Positions 1 through 8,927 of a stretch of DNA of 64,000 nt are shown in pieces. The translations under genes were made by a program, and so were the position numbers. Origin of the DNA: JBFELU01 sp041572755. GTDB lineage: Bacteria; Actinomycetota; Acidimicrobiia; Spongiisociales; UBA11373. The notes below the pieces were generated by a model. That model made no database searches and was not told the origin of the DNA. It saw nothing but the letters and a program-made list of their open reading frames with translations. Position 1 is the stretch's first letter; every line of letters starts with the position of its first letter. The stretch lies in contig JBFFRY010000009.1 in assembly GCA_041572755.1 (NCBI GenBank), positions 1 to 64,000 of the forward strand. The letters are read 5' to 3'.

Positions 1-18
1 ACCACTCATCGAAGTACC

Positions 19-48
19 CGAGACCCCAATACGCGTGTTGGGGTCTCG
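19..48. terminator. Inverted repeat, probable terminator
   Basis: An 11-bp perfect stem (19-29 with 38-48) encloses an 8-nt loop. It lies upstream of the first gene and most likely ends a gene left of the window. No T-run follows, so an operator role for the next gene is also possible. Confidence 0.45.
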
Positions 49-118
49 AGTGATGACGGGCCCCGGTCGCGCCTCGTGCCCCACCCGTAGGATCGGATGT
101 GAGGCGAAGGGAGTGGGC

Positions 119-1600
119 ATGGGCACGCTGACATCACTCAGTCCCCGTTCGGGCGAGCCGGTTGGAACAGTCGAGACGACGAGTGTCGACGGAGTGAGCG
201 ATGCCGTGCAGCGATCCGGCAAGGCGTTTCTCGATTGGTCGCAACTGTCGCATCGTGAGCGGCGACCGTATCTCAAGGCGTACAAACGAACCGTTCTCGC
301 CAACATGGATCGCATAGCGGCAGTCGTCAGTGCTGAGACCGGCAAGGCGGCCGGAGACGCCTACATCAGCGATGTCGTTCCGGCGCTCAATGTGATGGAC
401 TTCTACTCTCGCACCGCCGCAAAGCTCTTGCGTCCCCGCAGAGCGCCCATCTGGCCGTATCCAATCGTGCGTAGCCGGACCGTATATCGACCCCTCGGCG
501 TGGCTGCGGTCATCGCGCCGTACAACGCCCCTTTCTTCGTCGCGATGCTCGGCGTCTTCCCTGCGATCTCTGCGGGATGCTCGGCCATCCTGAAGCCATC
601 CGAGTTCACACCGCTGACCGGCCGCCTCATTGCCGATCTCGCCCATGAGGCCGGCATGCCGAGCGACCTGGTCCAAGTGGTCCAGGGGGACGGCGCCGTC
701 GGCGCTGCGCTCGTTGGTTCCGACGTCGACATCGTCTCCTTCACGGGCTCGCCGGAGACCGGCCGCCTCGTCCTCGTTGAAGCTGCCGAGAACCTCACCC
801 CCGTGATCCTCGAGTTGGGAGGCAAGGACGCCATGGTGGTGCTCGACGATGCGGATGTCGTCGAGGCGGCAAGGGGCGCCGTGTGGGGGGCGACGTTCCT
901 CGCCGGCCAGGTGTGTATCAGCGTGGAGCGGGTGTATGTGTCGCGACGCATCGCATCAGACTTCATCGCGGCCGCGGAAGAGGCGATCGACCAGCTCACC
1001 ATCGGAACAGATGATGCCCGCGACATCGGTCCCCTGATCGACCCCCGGCAGGCGAGCATCATCGAGTACCAGGTCGCCGACGCCGTTGCCAAGGGAGCCG
1101 TGATCAGACGCGGCGGCAAGCGGGTGAAGATCGACGGCGGGGATTACTTCCAGCCAACCCTGCTGACGGGGGTCGATCACTCGATGGAGATCATGAGGAC
1201 CGAGACGTTCGGTCCGATCTTGGCGGTCATGGAGGTTCAGGATGAAGCCTCTGGATTGCGCCTTGCCGACGACTGTCGATACGGGCTCCACGGGTCGGTG
1301 TGGTCGGCCGACAAGGAAAGGGCTGCCGTCCTCGGGAGCCGCATGGACACAGGAACGGTGGCCGTCAACGATCACATGATCAACGTCTTCATACCCAGTC
1401 TTCCGGCCGGAGGTATCAAGGACTCCGGGATCGGCCTCCAAATGGGCCCGGAAGGACTGCGGTCCTTCTGTCATGCGAAATCGGTCACATCGCCTCGGCT
1501 CATCGCCACCACTCGCCTTCTGCTCGGCGGTCGATGGATGCCTCGTCGCGTGGGGCCTCGCTACTGGAAGGCGCTCGCCAAGGCCCTCTTCCGCTGGTAG
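119..1600 (+). CDS. NAD(P)-dependent aldehyde dehydrogenase
   Basis: This is an aldehyde dehydrogenase superfamily enzyme of 493 residues, the usual length, expected to oxidise an aldehyde to its acid in the cytosol. The general-base Glu lies in LELGGKD and the catalytic Cys in GQVCIS. The ATG at 119 is chosen because AAGGGAG precedes it and a TAGGAT -10 box lies at 87-92; an in-frame ATG at 35 would add 28 residues of non-conserved sequence. The C-terminal 40 residues are rich in Arg, Lys and Trp and could contact a membrane, which is an inference. The substrate cannot be read from the sequence. Confidence 0.9.
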   Translation: MGTLTSLSPRSGEPVGTVETTSVDGVSDAVQRSGKAFLDWSQLSHRERRPYLKAYKRTVLANMDRIAAVVSAETGKAAGDAYISDVVPALNVMDFYSRTAAKLLRPRRAPIWPYPIVRSRTVYRPLGVAAVIAPYNAPFFVAMLGVFPAISAGCSAILKPSEFTPLTGRLIADLAHEAGMPSDLVQVVQGDGAVGAALVGSDVDIVSFTGSPETGRLVLVEAAENLTPVILELGGKDAMVVLDDADVVEAARGAVWGATFLAGQVCISVERVYVSRRIASDFIAAAEEAIDQLTIGTDDARDIGPLIDPRQASIIEYQVADAVAKGAVIRRGGKRVKIDGGDYFQPTLLTGVDHSMEIMRTETFGPILAVMEVQDEASGLRLADDCRYGLHGSVWSADKERAAVLGSRMDTGTVAVNDHMINVFIPSLPAGGIKDSGIGLQMGPEGLRSFCHAKSVTSPRLIATTRLLLGGRWMPRRVGPRYWKALAKALFRW

Positions 1601-1681
1601 CGGCGCCCTCGGTCCTCGGCGGACATCTCGTGACACCGGCCCGGAACGACATTCGCTGCCGCGTCGTCTCGATCGTCTCTC

Positions 1682-1687
1682 TACCGT
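1682..1687 (+). promoter_or_regulatory. -10 box for leaderless GNAT gene
   Basis: TACCGT ends 6 nt before the GTG at 1694. This spacing recurs across the window and predicts transcription starting at the start codon. Confidence 0.5.
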
Positions 1688-1693
1688 GGCCCC

Positions 1694-2347
1694 GTGAAGG
1701 GACAAGCCCCTGAAGTGACACCGATGAGCCCGATGGAGTGCTCCCGCGCCGGAAGGGTGCTGGGCAAGGCGTTCCACGACGATCCGCTGTGGTCTGTGGT
1801 GATGCCCAATCCGGAGACTCGGCAAGGGGACCTCTCCGGGATGTTCACTGCGCTTGCCCAGGCGGTCTCGGCTGCCAGGGGTGTCACGGAGACCACATCG
1901 GGGTTCGAAGCCGTCGCCCTCTGGCTGCCACCCGGACGGGAGATCGGATTCAGGGCGACGTTGAGATCGGGATTCGCGCTGCCGCGATTCGTCATGGGGA
2001 TGCCCTCGGATGAGCGCAAGCGAATGATGACCGTGCTTCGCCAGTTGGGAGAGCGGAGACGGGAACTGATCTCTGAGCCGCACTGGTACCTGCCGGCCGT
2101 CGGTGTGGAGCCCGAAAGCCAGGGCAGAGGGCTGGGATCTGCGCTCATGCGGTCCGGGATTTCAAGAGCGGACCAAGAAGGCACACCGATCTACCTGGAG
2201 ACGGAGACCGAGTACAACGTCGGCTACTACGAGCGGCTCGGATTCCAGGTAGTCGAGCAGATGGCCGCGGTCGGGCTGGGCGTGCCGATCTGGGCGATGA
2301 TCCACCGACCCGGTAGGACTCTTCAAGGCACGGGTGGCACCGCGTAA
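1694..2347 (+). CDS. GNAT-family N-acetyltransferase
   Basis: This is a 217-residue GNAT acetyltransferase expected to transfer acetyl from acetyl-CoA to an amine. The acetyl-CoA pyrophosphate-binding loop is visible as ESQGRGLGSAL near residue 140, followed by the YYERLGF segment typical of motif B. The GTG at 1694 has no Shine-Dalgarno sequence but has a -10 box 6 nt upstream, so a leaderless start fits. The ATG at 1724 is the alternative. It is convergent with the cyclase gene downstream. The substrate is unknown. Confidence 0.85.
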   Translation: MKGQAPEVTPMSPMECSRAGRVLGKAFHDDPLWSVVMPNPETRQGDLSGMFTALAQAVSAARGVTETTSGFEAVALWLPPGREIGFRATLRSGFALPRFVMGMPSDERKRMMTVLRQLGERRRELISEPHWYLPAVGVEPESQGRGLGSALMRSGISRADQEGTPIYLETETEYNVGYYERLGFQVVEQMAAVGLGVPIWAMIHRPGRTLQGTGGTA

Positions 2348-2450
2348 CACCGGCCCGGGCCAGGGTGCGCCCCCACGTTTCCATTCAGACCCCCGTCACG
2401 GCAGCGGATCGATTCGGGTATCTGCTATCCGCCGCTCACCCGGTGCACGC

Positions 2451-3425
2451 CTACTTCGGAGTCAACCCATGAACGACATGCAGACCCGGGAGGCCCCTGA
2501 AGGCCAGCGGCATCGGCTCACCCAGCAGGAACTCCCGGCTGTCACTGATCAGAACTCCCACAGCATCGGAGACGAGCGTCTGGCCACCCCGGGCCGCGGA
2601 TGCTATCCGAGCCGTCTTGTTGACCGTGAAACCGAGATAGTCGCTCTTGGTGTGGACGGCATCACCGGAGTGGAGACCCAGCCTGACCCGATAGCCACCC
2701 AGTGAGCTTCGCTCGGTGACCATCCGCTGAATCTCCAGCGCAGCATGCGCGCCACTTGAGGCCGAGGCAAAAGCCAACAGAGCCCCGTCGCCCATCGTCT
2801 TAACGACCGTCCCATTCTGTGCGTCGGCGATTCGGTGCAGCTCAGCGAAGTGGCGATTCACTTCGCTGCTCCATGCTTCGTCACCGAACTCGACATTGAG
2901 ATCGGTCGAAGCCTCGATGTCGCTGATCAGGAAGGTCAGCGTCGCGACGCCGAGTTGGCCGGTGAGAGCTTCCTCGAGATCTGCATCAAGTAGGCCGACG
3001 AGGTCGCTCAGTCTCTGCGGCAGCTCCTTCCCCCAGTTGGTGTCGAGCTCCGAGGGATGTGACGCATGCCACTGAACGACCCTCCAGACACCATCCTCCA
3101 AATGGAAGACGGCCGTGGTCCGGACGCGAGCCACGACCCCATCGGGAAAGGTGACCGTACTCTCAGCAGCCGCCCACCCGGCGGAGCCTGACTCATAGGC
3201 CTCGACCCTGTGGAAGAGCCGCTGATATTCCTCAGCCCTGGAGAGCTGTGCGGCCAGGACCACGTAGGCCTCCTCACCGTGAAGCCAGTTCTCCTCTCTT
3301 ATCCCAATGAGGAGGGTCTCCGGGCGCTTTGCCACGAGGCCCCGAGCGACTGACGAGTCACCGGATTGGATCGCGATCATGAGCCGCTTCATCACTGCGG
3401 CGAGCTCGTGAGACTCGCGAAGCAT
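2451..3425 (-). CDS. NTF2-like domain plus class III nucleotidyl cyclase
   Basis: This 324-residue protein has an N-terminal SnoaL/NTF2-like domain (about 10-125) and a C-terminal class III adenylate/guanylate cyclase domain (about 160-320). Both metal-binding Asp residues are present (D169 in SDIEAST, D213 in GDGALL), as are the catalytic Asn-Arg pair N269 and R273. It should therefore make cAMP or cGMP, perhaps gated by a ligand in the NTF2 pocket, which is inference. A TAGGCT box ends 6 nt before the ATG, so the mRNA is probably leaderless. A paralogue lies at 7181-8164. Confidence 0.85.
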   Translation of the reverse strand: MLRESHELAAVMKRLMIAIQSGDSSVARGLVAKRPETLLIGIREENWLHGEEAYVVLAAQLSRAEEYQRLFHRVEAYESGSAGWAAAESTVTFPDGVVARVRTTAVFHLEDGVWRVVQWHASHPSELDTNWGKELPQRLSDLVGLLDADLEEALTGQLGVATLTFLISDIEASTDLNVEFGDEAWSSEVNRHFAELHRIADAQNGTVVKTMGDGALLAFASASSGAHAALEIQRMVTERSSLGGYRVRLGLHSGDAVHTKSDYLGFTVNKTARIASAARGGQTLVSDAVGVLISDSREFLLGEPMPLAFRGLPGLHVVHGLTPK

Positions 3426-3431
3426 CAGGGC

Positions 3432-3437
3432 AGCCTA
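3432..3437 (-). promoter_or_regulatory. -10 box for leaderless cyclase gene
   Basis: On the minus strand TAGGCT lies 6 nt before the ATG at 3425, and no Shine-Dalgarno sequence is present. Confidence 0.5.
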
Positions 3438-3487
3438 GAAGGGGATCATCCGGTTCGTTGTGTCGGCAATACCTTCTGCGACTCCCC

Positions 3488-3560
3488 CGGGTGACACTTC
3501 GCAACACTGGCCCCCAACTCGGCTGGGAGGTCCTCCGGTGACGTTTCGCCGTATTGGCCC
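3488..3560. repeat. Two diverged copies of a 26-bp GGTGAC motif
   Basis: Copies at 3488-3513 and 3535-3560 share 19 of 26 positions. Both begin with GGTGAC after two bases and end in TGGCCC. Looser relatives occur near 4017, 4751 and 12855, each upstream of a minus-strand gene. The function is unknown. Confidence 0.4.
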
Positions 3561-3616
3561 GCGCCTTGGTGGTGTGCCGTTGCCCCAGGGGCCTCATCAC
3601 CTGGGCCCATGGAGTC

Positions 3617-3901
3617 TCACCGGTTCCCCAGCTCCCGGTTCTTCTCCTGCTCGTACAGCTTCTGGACCCGGTAGTCCCCGAAGAACACGGAGACGGCGTG
3701 GCCCAAGATCCCGAAACCCCAGCCAAGGATCACCCAGTAGGCCCAATCGAGACCGAGGAACCCCCCACCGGTATCGACGCGCCGATCAATGATCACCAGC
3801 AGCGCGTTGACGAGTACATAGGTCATCAGGTGGTAGAAGAAGTCGCGTACTTCCTTGACGTGCTTCCTCGCCCGCTCGAGCGTGGCATCTTCCTGTGTCA
3901 T
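3617..3901 (-). CDS. 2TM-domain small membrane protein
   Basis: This 94-residue protein matches the 2TM-domain family layout. It has a charged N-terminal helix, then two hydrophobic segments (about 25-42 and 55-76) separated by a short polar turn, and a charged tail ending in EQEKNRELGNR. In other bacteria the domain is often attached to sensors, but here it stands alone. The ATG at 3901 has a GGAG-type ribosome site; the longer open frame to 4102 looks non-coding. The role is unknown. Confidence 0.7.
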   Translation of the reverse strand: MTQEDATLERARKHVKEVRDFFYHLMTYVLVNALLVIIDRRVDTGGGFLGLDWAYWVILGWGFGILGHAVSVFFGDYRVQKLYEQEKNRELGNR

Positions 3902-4076
3902 GGCTCTCCATCGCTCCGGCCGCATTGTTGAGACCGGTCCTTCATATTCACCACAGACGGTGACCCGGGGTAGGGCCGAAAGACGCAAAGGAGAAGGGGA
4001 GAGCTGCACCCGGGCTTCCGGTGACGCAACGCCGGCACGTCCGACGTTGATTTGGTCGGGTGATCGTGTGGCCCGG

Positions 4077-4664
4077 CTACGCCCAGCCGTAGGGACTTCC
4101 ATTGCGATAGGTGCGGTAGGTGAAGGCAGCGATGGCGGCCAGCATGACCCAGGTGAGCCAGGTGTCGAACGCCGCCCAGGTTTGCACTCCCAACATGACC
4201 ATGGTCAGCACGCAGAACAGGCACACCGAGGCGAACCGCTTGCGGTACAGGCGCAGCCGTCCGATCCGTTCGCCAACGTCGCGTCTGGCCGGGTCGTCGC
4301 GGAGTTCGATGAACAGAGAGTCGAGCTTCGGCTGCAACCGGAAGTGGACGAAGGCCAGGAGACCGGCGATGAACACCAAGAGCAGGAACTTGGCACCGAG
4401 ACGGCTGTTGTCGAGGAGATCATCGAATCCGCCGCGGAAGCGGAAGATCAGCCACAGCCCGCTGGCCATCGCAGTGCCCTGCAACACGAAGCACGGGATC
4501 ACCCGGTTCTTGATGGTCTCCTCCATGTAGACATCGGCGCGATCCCCCAATGGTGGACCCAGAACGGAGCGCTGGTGGACCACCACCAAGGCGTAGTACG
4601 GCCACGCCATGAGCACCGCGGTGACGACGTGGACCACTCTCAGAGTGCTGGTGAACGCATCCAT
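4077..4664 (-). CDS. Multi-pass membrane protein
   Basis: This 195-residue integral membrane protein has about four hydrophobic helices (near residues 8-27, 55-72, 85-105 and 145-180). Its start at 4664 is fixed by a GGAGG site 4 nt upstream. The first helix carries a HVV...PYY pattern that loosely recalls CopD/DUF2269-type proteins, but no family can be claimed. It is separate from the 2TM gene downstream by 175 bp. The function is unknown. Confidence 0.65.
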   Translation of the reverse strand: MDAFTSTLRVVHVVTAVLMAWPYYALVVVHQRSVLGPPLGDRADVYMEETIKNRVIPCFVLQGTAMASGLWLIFRFRGGFDDLLDNSRLGAKFLLLVFIAGLLAFVHFRLQPKLDSLFIELRDDPARRDVGERIGRLRLYRKRFASVCLFCVLTMVMLGVQTWAAFDTWLTWVMLAAIAAFTYRTYRNGSPYGWA

Positions 4665-4968
4665 GGGCCTCCTTCGCGAATGATCCTTCGATGGGCGCAA
4701 CCCTACGCCCGCCCACGGGCCGTCGACGGTCCCGACCCCCCACCCACTTCAGGTGACGCTTTGTCGCGCCGACCCACCGGAGATTCAATAGGCTTGGTTG
4801 TCAAGCCGCGGTGATACGCATACCGTGGCGGTTGTTGAGGGGGTGCAGCTGTGCTGAGGGGGCATTCCCGGCGGAAGAGCCTGCTTCGACCGCTCCACCC
4901 TGCGGGGATGGAGCGCCGGGCCTCCCCTGCGCAGAGCGCCCTCCGCGACGTAGGACCTTAGGAGCGAG
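4665..4968. other. Intergenic region between divergent genes
   Basis: This 304-bp region separates a minus-strand membrane gene from the plus-strand flavoprotein. It contains a relative of the GGTGAC motif near 4751 and possible plus-strand -10 hexamers around 4813-4825. No convincing gene was seen. Confidence 0.4.
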
Positions 4969-7020
4969 ATGCACCCAGCCGACACCCGGTCAACGGTGCT
5001 TCAGGATGGCGACCGCGTCGCCGTCGTGGGCGGCGGCCCGGCCGGCTCGTTCTTCGCGTATCACCTCCTCCGTGAGGCCCGCCGTCTGAAACGATCCCTC
5101 GACGTCGTCATCCTCGAGAAGAAGCATGGCGAGTCCTCTGCGGCGGATGACTTTCAGCGCAGCGGCTGCAACTCCTGTGCAGGAGGAATCTCTCCGAGGT
5201 TGGACCAGATCCTCGCCCAGCACGATCTCGGCCTCCCGGGGGGAATCATTGAGGGCCGGATCGACTACGTCTGGGTGCACGGCCAGTGGAAGAACTTCCG
5301 GCTGAAGGTGCCCAGCGACATGGCGATGTACTCGGTCTTCCGGGGTTCCCTCCCCACCGGACGGAGCAATGGCACTGCAGGGCTCGATGACTTCCTCCTC
5401 AGCAGGGCCATCGCTGAGGGCGCCCGTCTGATGCGCGGCAAGGTTCAGTCGATCGCCTACGGTCCGTCCGGCACGGCGGTGCTGAAGGTGCACTCGCCGG
5501 CCACCGGCTTGGTTTCGCTCGATTCGAGCTTTGTTGCCATCGCCACCGGCATCAACGCCCGTGGCGGCCTCGCCGATGGCGGCGATGGCCTCGCCGCGTC
5601 GCTCAGGCGATTGAATCCGGAGTTCACGTCGGGAAGGTCGCGGCAGGCCTTGATCTTCGAGCTCGACGTCGGTGAGGACTACCTGGCGCGCACCATGCAC
5701 CGGGAGATTCATTTCATCGAGTACGGCTCAAAGCACCTCGACCTCGAGCACACGGCGCTCCTTCCCAAAGGAAGGTTTCTCACCGTGGCCATGATCGGCC
5801 GGTGTGTCGACGAGGCGGTTCTCCCCCGCGACAGCCGGCGCATCATCGAAGAGTTCCTCGCCCTGCCCCAGGTCAGGCGCATCCTGCCCGGGATCGGCTC
5901 CGCTCCGGTGGCGTGCGTGTGCTCTCCCCAGATGAGCGTCACCCCTGCCACTTCCCCGTTCGGAGACCGCTTTGCTGTGATCGGCGACGCCGTCGGTTCC
6001 CGGCTCAACAAGGATGGACTGTTCTCTGCGCATGTGACGGCAACCCGGCTGGCGGAGGCAGTTCTCCATGACGGGATCGACCGCAGCGCGCTGTCGAAGC
6101 GCTACGGCAGGACGATCGACTGGCTCGCAGCGGACAACCGGTATGGGCGAGTGGTGTTCGGCGTGAGCCGCTTTGTCTTCGCCAAGCCGCTGGCGAGCCG
6201 CGTTGCCTACCAGGCGTTTGCCACCGAGTTCAAGGTGCGAGACGAGCGCAACCGGCCGGTCGCCTTGCTGCTGTGGAAGATCGCCAGCGGCACGAGCGAC
6301 TATCGCGAAGTTCTGAGGGAGATGTTGAGCCCTCGCTTGCTTCGCTCGGTGTTCGTCGGCGCGGGCGTGACACTGGGGAACATGGCGGTCGAGCGGATGC
6401 TCGGGCTGCGATGGGGTGAGTACGGGCGTTATCCGACTGTTGTGCTGAAGGAGAAGCGCCGAACGGTCAAGGAGGATCTGGAGGCCCGGCTGGGAACCCC
6501 TCTCGGCGATTCACCCGATTTCGAACGGATGTACGTGATCAAGATCGGCGGCTCGAAGGACGAGATCATGCGTCGGCTCGCCAAGTTCGGCGATGTCGAT
6601 GCGCCGTTCCTGAACCCGAGGCTCGTCAAGGTGCGGAGGGTAGAGGGAGCACCCAACCAGGTGGGCTCCGTCATCCGCTACGGAACGCCCATTCCCGGCG
6701 TCAACACGAAGCTCCGCCTCACGAGTACGGGTCACGGGGAGACTCTGCTGTTTGAGCTCGATGAGCGGCTCACGGAGCATGGCAGGCTCGTCATCGACGT
6801 CGCACCGACGCGGGACGGGAACTGCAAGCTGACGGTCTATGCAGCGTTCGACTTCAAGCGGGGTAGGGGCCTGACCCGGATCCTGTGGCGCATCATGCGG
6901 GGACTCTTCCCGGAGTTCGTGCACGACATCGTCTGGAACCATGCGCTGTGCACGATCAAGGAGCATGTCGAGCAACGCGCCGATTACCCCAAGAGCCGGT
7001 CCTCCGGCGACGTCTCTTGA
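4969..7020 (+). CDS. GGR-family FAD oxidoreductase with C-terminal SRPBCC-like domain
   Basis: This 683-residue protein begins with an FAD-binding Rossmann motif GGGPAGS (21-27). A Cys-rich CNSCAGGISPRL follows, at the place where geranylgeranyl-reductase-family proteins have CGGGLS. A second FAD motif, VIGDAVGS, is near residue 340. The family usually reduces isoprenoid double bonds. The last roughly 160 residues (520-683) look like an SRPBCC/START-type lipid-binding fold. The fusion suggests a flavin reductase that carries its own hydrophobic-substrate domain, which is inference. The ATG at 4969 has GGAGCGAG just before it. Confidence 0.75.
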   Translation: MHPADTRSTVLQDGDRVAVVGGGPAGSFFAYHLLREARRLKRSLDVVILEKKHGESSAADDFQRSGCNSCAGGISPRLDQILAQHDLGLPGGIIEGRIDYVWVHGQWKNFRLKVPSDMAMYSVFRGSLPTGRSNGTAGLDDFLLSRAIAEGARLMRGKVQSIAYGPSGTAVLKVHSPATGLVSLDSSFVAIATGINARGGLADGGDGLAASLRRLNPEFTSGRSRQALIFELDVGEDYLARTMHREIHFIEYGSKHLDLEHTALLPKGRFLTVAMIGRCVDEAVLPRDSRRIIEEFLALPQVRRILPGIGSAPVACVCSPQMSVTPATSPFGDRFAVIGDAVGSRLNKDGLFSAHVTATRLAEAVLHDGIDRSALSKRYGRTIDWLAADNRYGRVVFGVSRFVFAKPLASRVAYQAFATEFKVRDERNRPVALLLWKIASGTSDYREVLREMLSPRLLRSVFVGAGVTLGNMAVERMLGLRWGEYGRYPTVVLKEKRRTVKEDLEARLGTPLGDSPDFERMYVIKIGGSKDEIMRRLAKFGDVDAPFLNPRLVKVRRVEGAPNQVGSVIRYGTPIPGVNTKLRLTSTGHGETLLFELDERLTEHGRLVIDVAPTRDGNCKLTVYAAFDFKRGRGLTRILWRIMRGLFPEFVHDIVWNHALCTIKEHVEQRADYPKSRSSGDVS

Positions 7021-7167
7021 AGCCGGCTGTGACGCCGATCCGGCCGGTGATCCTCCACGACCCCTGGTGGCGACCTGGTCGCCGGGCAGTAAGGGCCAGG
7101 GCCTCGGCCGGCTCCCACAACCTGCCGACCAGCGCCACGATCTCGGGCGCGGCAGACACCGTGGGAG

Positions 7168-7173
7168 TAACCT
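7168..7173 (+). promoter_or_regulatory. -10 box for leaderless cyclase gene
   Basis: TAACCT ends 7 nt before the ATG at 7181, and no ribosome-binding site lies between them. Confidence 0.5.
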
Positions 7174-7180
7174 CGCCCGA

Positions 7181-8164
7181 ATGTCATCTGCCGCCGAACC
7201 GAGGCCCTCACCGGAAGTTGCCGCCGTGCTGCGCAGGACGCTGCTGCAGTTGCAGCATCGCGACCTGAATGCCCTGCGCAATCTGATCTCACGATCGGCC
7301 GGTCTTCGGGTAATCGGAAGCGCCGGCGCCGCCTGGTTCGAGGGTGAGTCGGTCCTGCGCATACTTGAGGCGCAGATCGAAGAGATGCCCGCGTTCGAGT
7401 TGTCGATCACCCACGTGGAGGCCTACGAGTTGGACGGGGTGGCCTGGGGAGCCTCGACTTCCGATGCGACGCTGTCCGATGGCACCGGGTTCCAACTCAG
7501 ACACACGATGGTGTTCGTGCTGGAGGAAGGCATGTGGCGCTGCATTCAAACCCACGCCTCGGTGCCCCAGGACTACGAACGGACCTTCGGGGTTTCCCTG
7601 ACGACCACCCTGAGCCACTTGCTCGACTCGCTGGATGTGGCCGCGGTCGCCTCCGATGACTCGGGCGAGGGTCTCTCGGTCTTGATGTTCACGGACATCG
7701 AAGACTCGACCTTGCTGGCCCACCAGATGGGCGACGCTGCCTGGAGGGCACTCATCCACGACCACGACCGCTCCATCAGCGTCACCGCTGAGGCTCATGG
7801 AGGAACCGTCGTCAAGTCCCTGGGGGATGGGGCCTTGCTCAAGTTCGGCGGGGCGCGCGCCGCCGTGCGATGCGCCGTTGCCCTCCAGGCTGAATTCGCC
7901 GAGCGCCCGTTTGAGGTTCGCATCGGCATCCATGCGGGAGACTTGCTGCACACGCCCGATGACGTGGTCGGCGCGACGGTGCACAAGGCGGCCCGAGTCG
8001 CTGCCGCCGCCTCCGGTGGTCAGATCGTGGTCTCATCGATCGTCAGGGAACTCGTGGGCGGAGGCCCGGAGTTCGGCTTCGGCGATCCCTTCACCGCCGA
8101 GCTGAAAGGGATCGGGGGGCGTCACGAATTGGTGCCGATTCTGGCGGGTGAGCAGGATGGTTGA
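7181..8164 (+). CDS. NTF2-like domain plus class III nucleotidyl cyclase, paralogue
   Basis: This 327-residue paralogue of the 2451-3425 protein has the same two-domain layout: SnoaL/NTF2-like at about 10-130 and cyclase at about 165-320. The metal-binding Asp residues D172 and D216 and the catalytic R272 are kept. The Asn normally found in the VNxAAR motif is His (H268, VHKAAR), so activity or specificity may differ. The ATG at 7181 is chosen over upstream codons because a -10 box precedes it at leaderless spacing and homology with the paralogue begins there. Confidence 0.83.
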   Translation: MSSAAEPRPSPEVAAVLRRTLLQLQHRDLNALRNLISRSAGLRVIGSAGAAWFEGESVLRILEAQIEEMPAFELSITHVEAYELDGVAWGASTSDATLSDGTGFQLRHTMVFVLEEGMWRCIQTHASVPQDYERTFGVSLTTTLSHLLDSLDVAAVASDDSGEGLSVLMFTDIEDSTLLAHQMGDAAWRALIHDHDRSISVTAEAHGGTVVKSLGDGALLKFGGARAAVRCAVALQAEFAERPFEVRIGIHAGDLLHTPDDVVGATVHKAARVAAAASGGQIVVSSIVRELVGGGPEFGFGDPFTAELKGIGGRHELVPILAGEQDG

Positions 8165-8171
8165 GCGCCTC

Positions 8172-8203
8172 CGCCCTTCCGTGGGGCCGGTGGGTGAAGG
8201 GCG
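8172..8203. terminator. Hairpin between convergent genes
   Basis: An 8-bp perfect stem (8172-8179 with 8196-8203) lies just past the stop of the plus-strand cyclase and 70 bp from the stop of the converging lipoprotein gene. It could serve both directions. There is no T-run. Confidence 0.45.
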
Positions 8204-8272
8204 CGGCCGCCGGGCAGGGTGCCGTCAGCGTGCCCCCGGCTCGTTGCGGTGAGGCCGACCGGGGCACGGTTG

Positions 8273-8821
8273 TCAGTCTGGGCAGTCGGGATAGCGCAGC
8301 TCGTCGGGAGACGTCCAGTGGAACCCACCCCCTGAGTACGAAGGCAGACTGGTGATCGTCACGACCAGCGGTTCGCCTTCGACTACCCGTACGAGCGTTT
8401 CGCATCCGAAGTGCATGGCCCCCGACGGCACGAACGCCTCGATTGTGAATCGGTAGGTTCCCGGGTCGAATGTCACGACCTGATCGGCTTTCACGTCCCA
8501 ATACCGGTCGTCGTGTTGGGGGTGTATCACGTCGGACATCGAGAACGGGTCGGAATCGGCGGGCCCGATACGTGCTCCCCCGTACGCATCTTCCTGCCTC
8601 GCAGCGTCCAGGGGCAGTACCCAGGCATCGATGCCGAGACCTCCGAACCCTTCGAGGCCATCGAGGGAGACGGTGATCGTTTGAGGTACGAGTGCGGTTG
8701 CAGAGTCATCGCCGCCTCGGCATGCGACGGCGCTCATCACCAGAGCAGCCACGAGGGCTGGCGGCAACACCCGCGCTGAGAGGCGGCGCTGCCGGGCTGA
8801 TGGTCGATGGGGGCTCTTCAA
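8273..8821 (-). CDS. Predicted lipoprotein, unknown function
   Basis: This is a 182-residue protein with an Arg-rich n-region, a short hydrophobic core and a lipobox ending VMSAVAC, so it should be exported and lipid-anchored. The mature part has no family I recognise. The start is uncertain: the TTG at 8821 has no clear ribosome site, and a GTG about 20 codons downstream would still leave part of the signal sequence. Confidence 0.65.
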   Translation of the reverse strand: MKSPHRPSARQRRLSARVLPPALVAALVMSAVACRGGDDSATALVPQTITVSLDGLEGFGGLGIDAWVLPLDAARQEDAYGGARIGPADSDPFSMSDVIHPQHDDRYWDVKADQVVTFDPGTYRFTIEAFVPSGAMHFGCETLVRVVEGEPLVVTITSLPSYSGGGFHWTSPDELRYPDCPD

Positions 8822-8927
8822 GGAGGAACCCTTCGCTCTCTGCCAGCCTCATCCTTTCGACGAGGCGGCTGCAAGAGCCAAACGGCCTATTCGGAACTCT
8901 GGCTCCCTTCGGGGAGCTCGCCTCGAC

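Noticed and set aside
35..118. N-terminal extension of the first aldehyde dehydrogenase
   Set aside because: The ATG at 119 has a ribosome site and promoter; the extension overlaps the upstream hairpin and promoter region.
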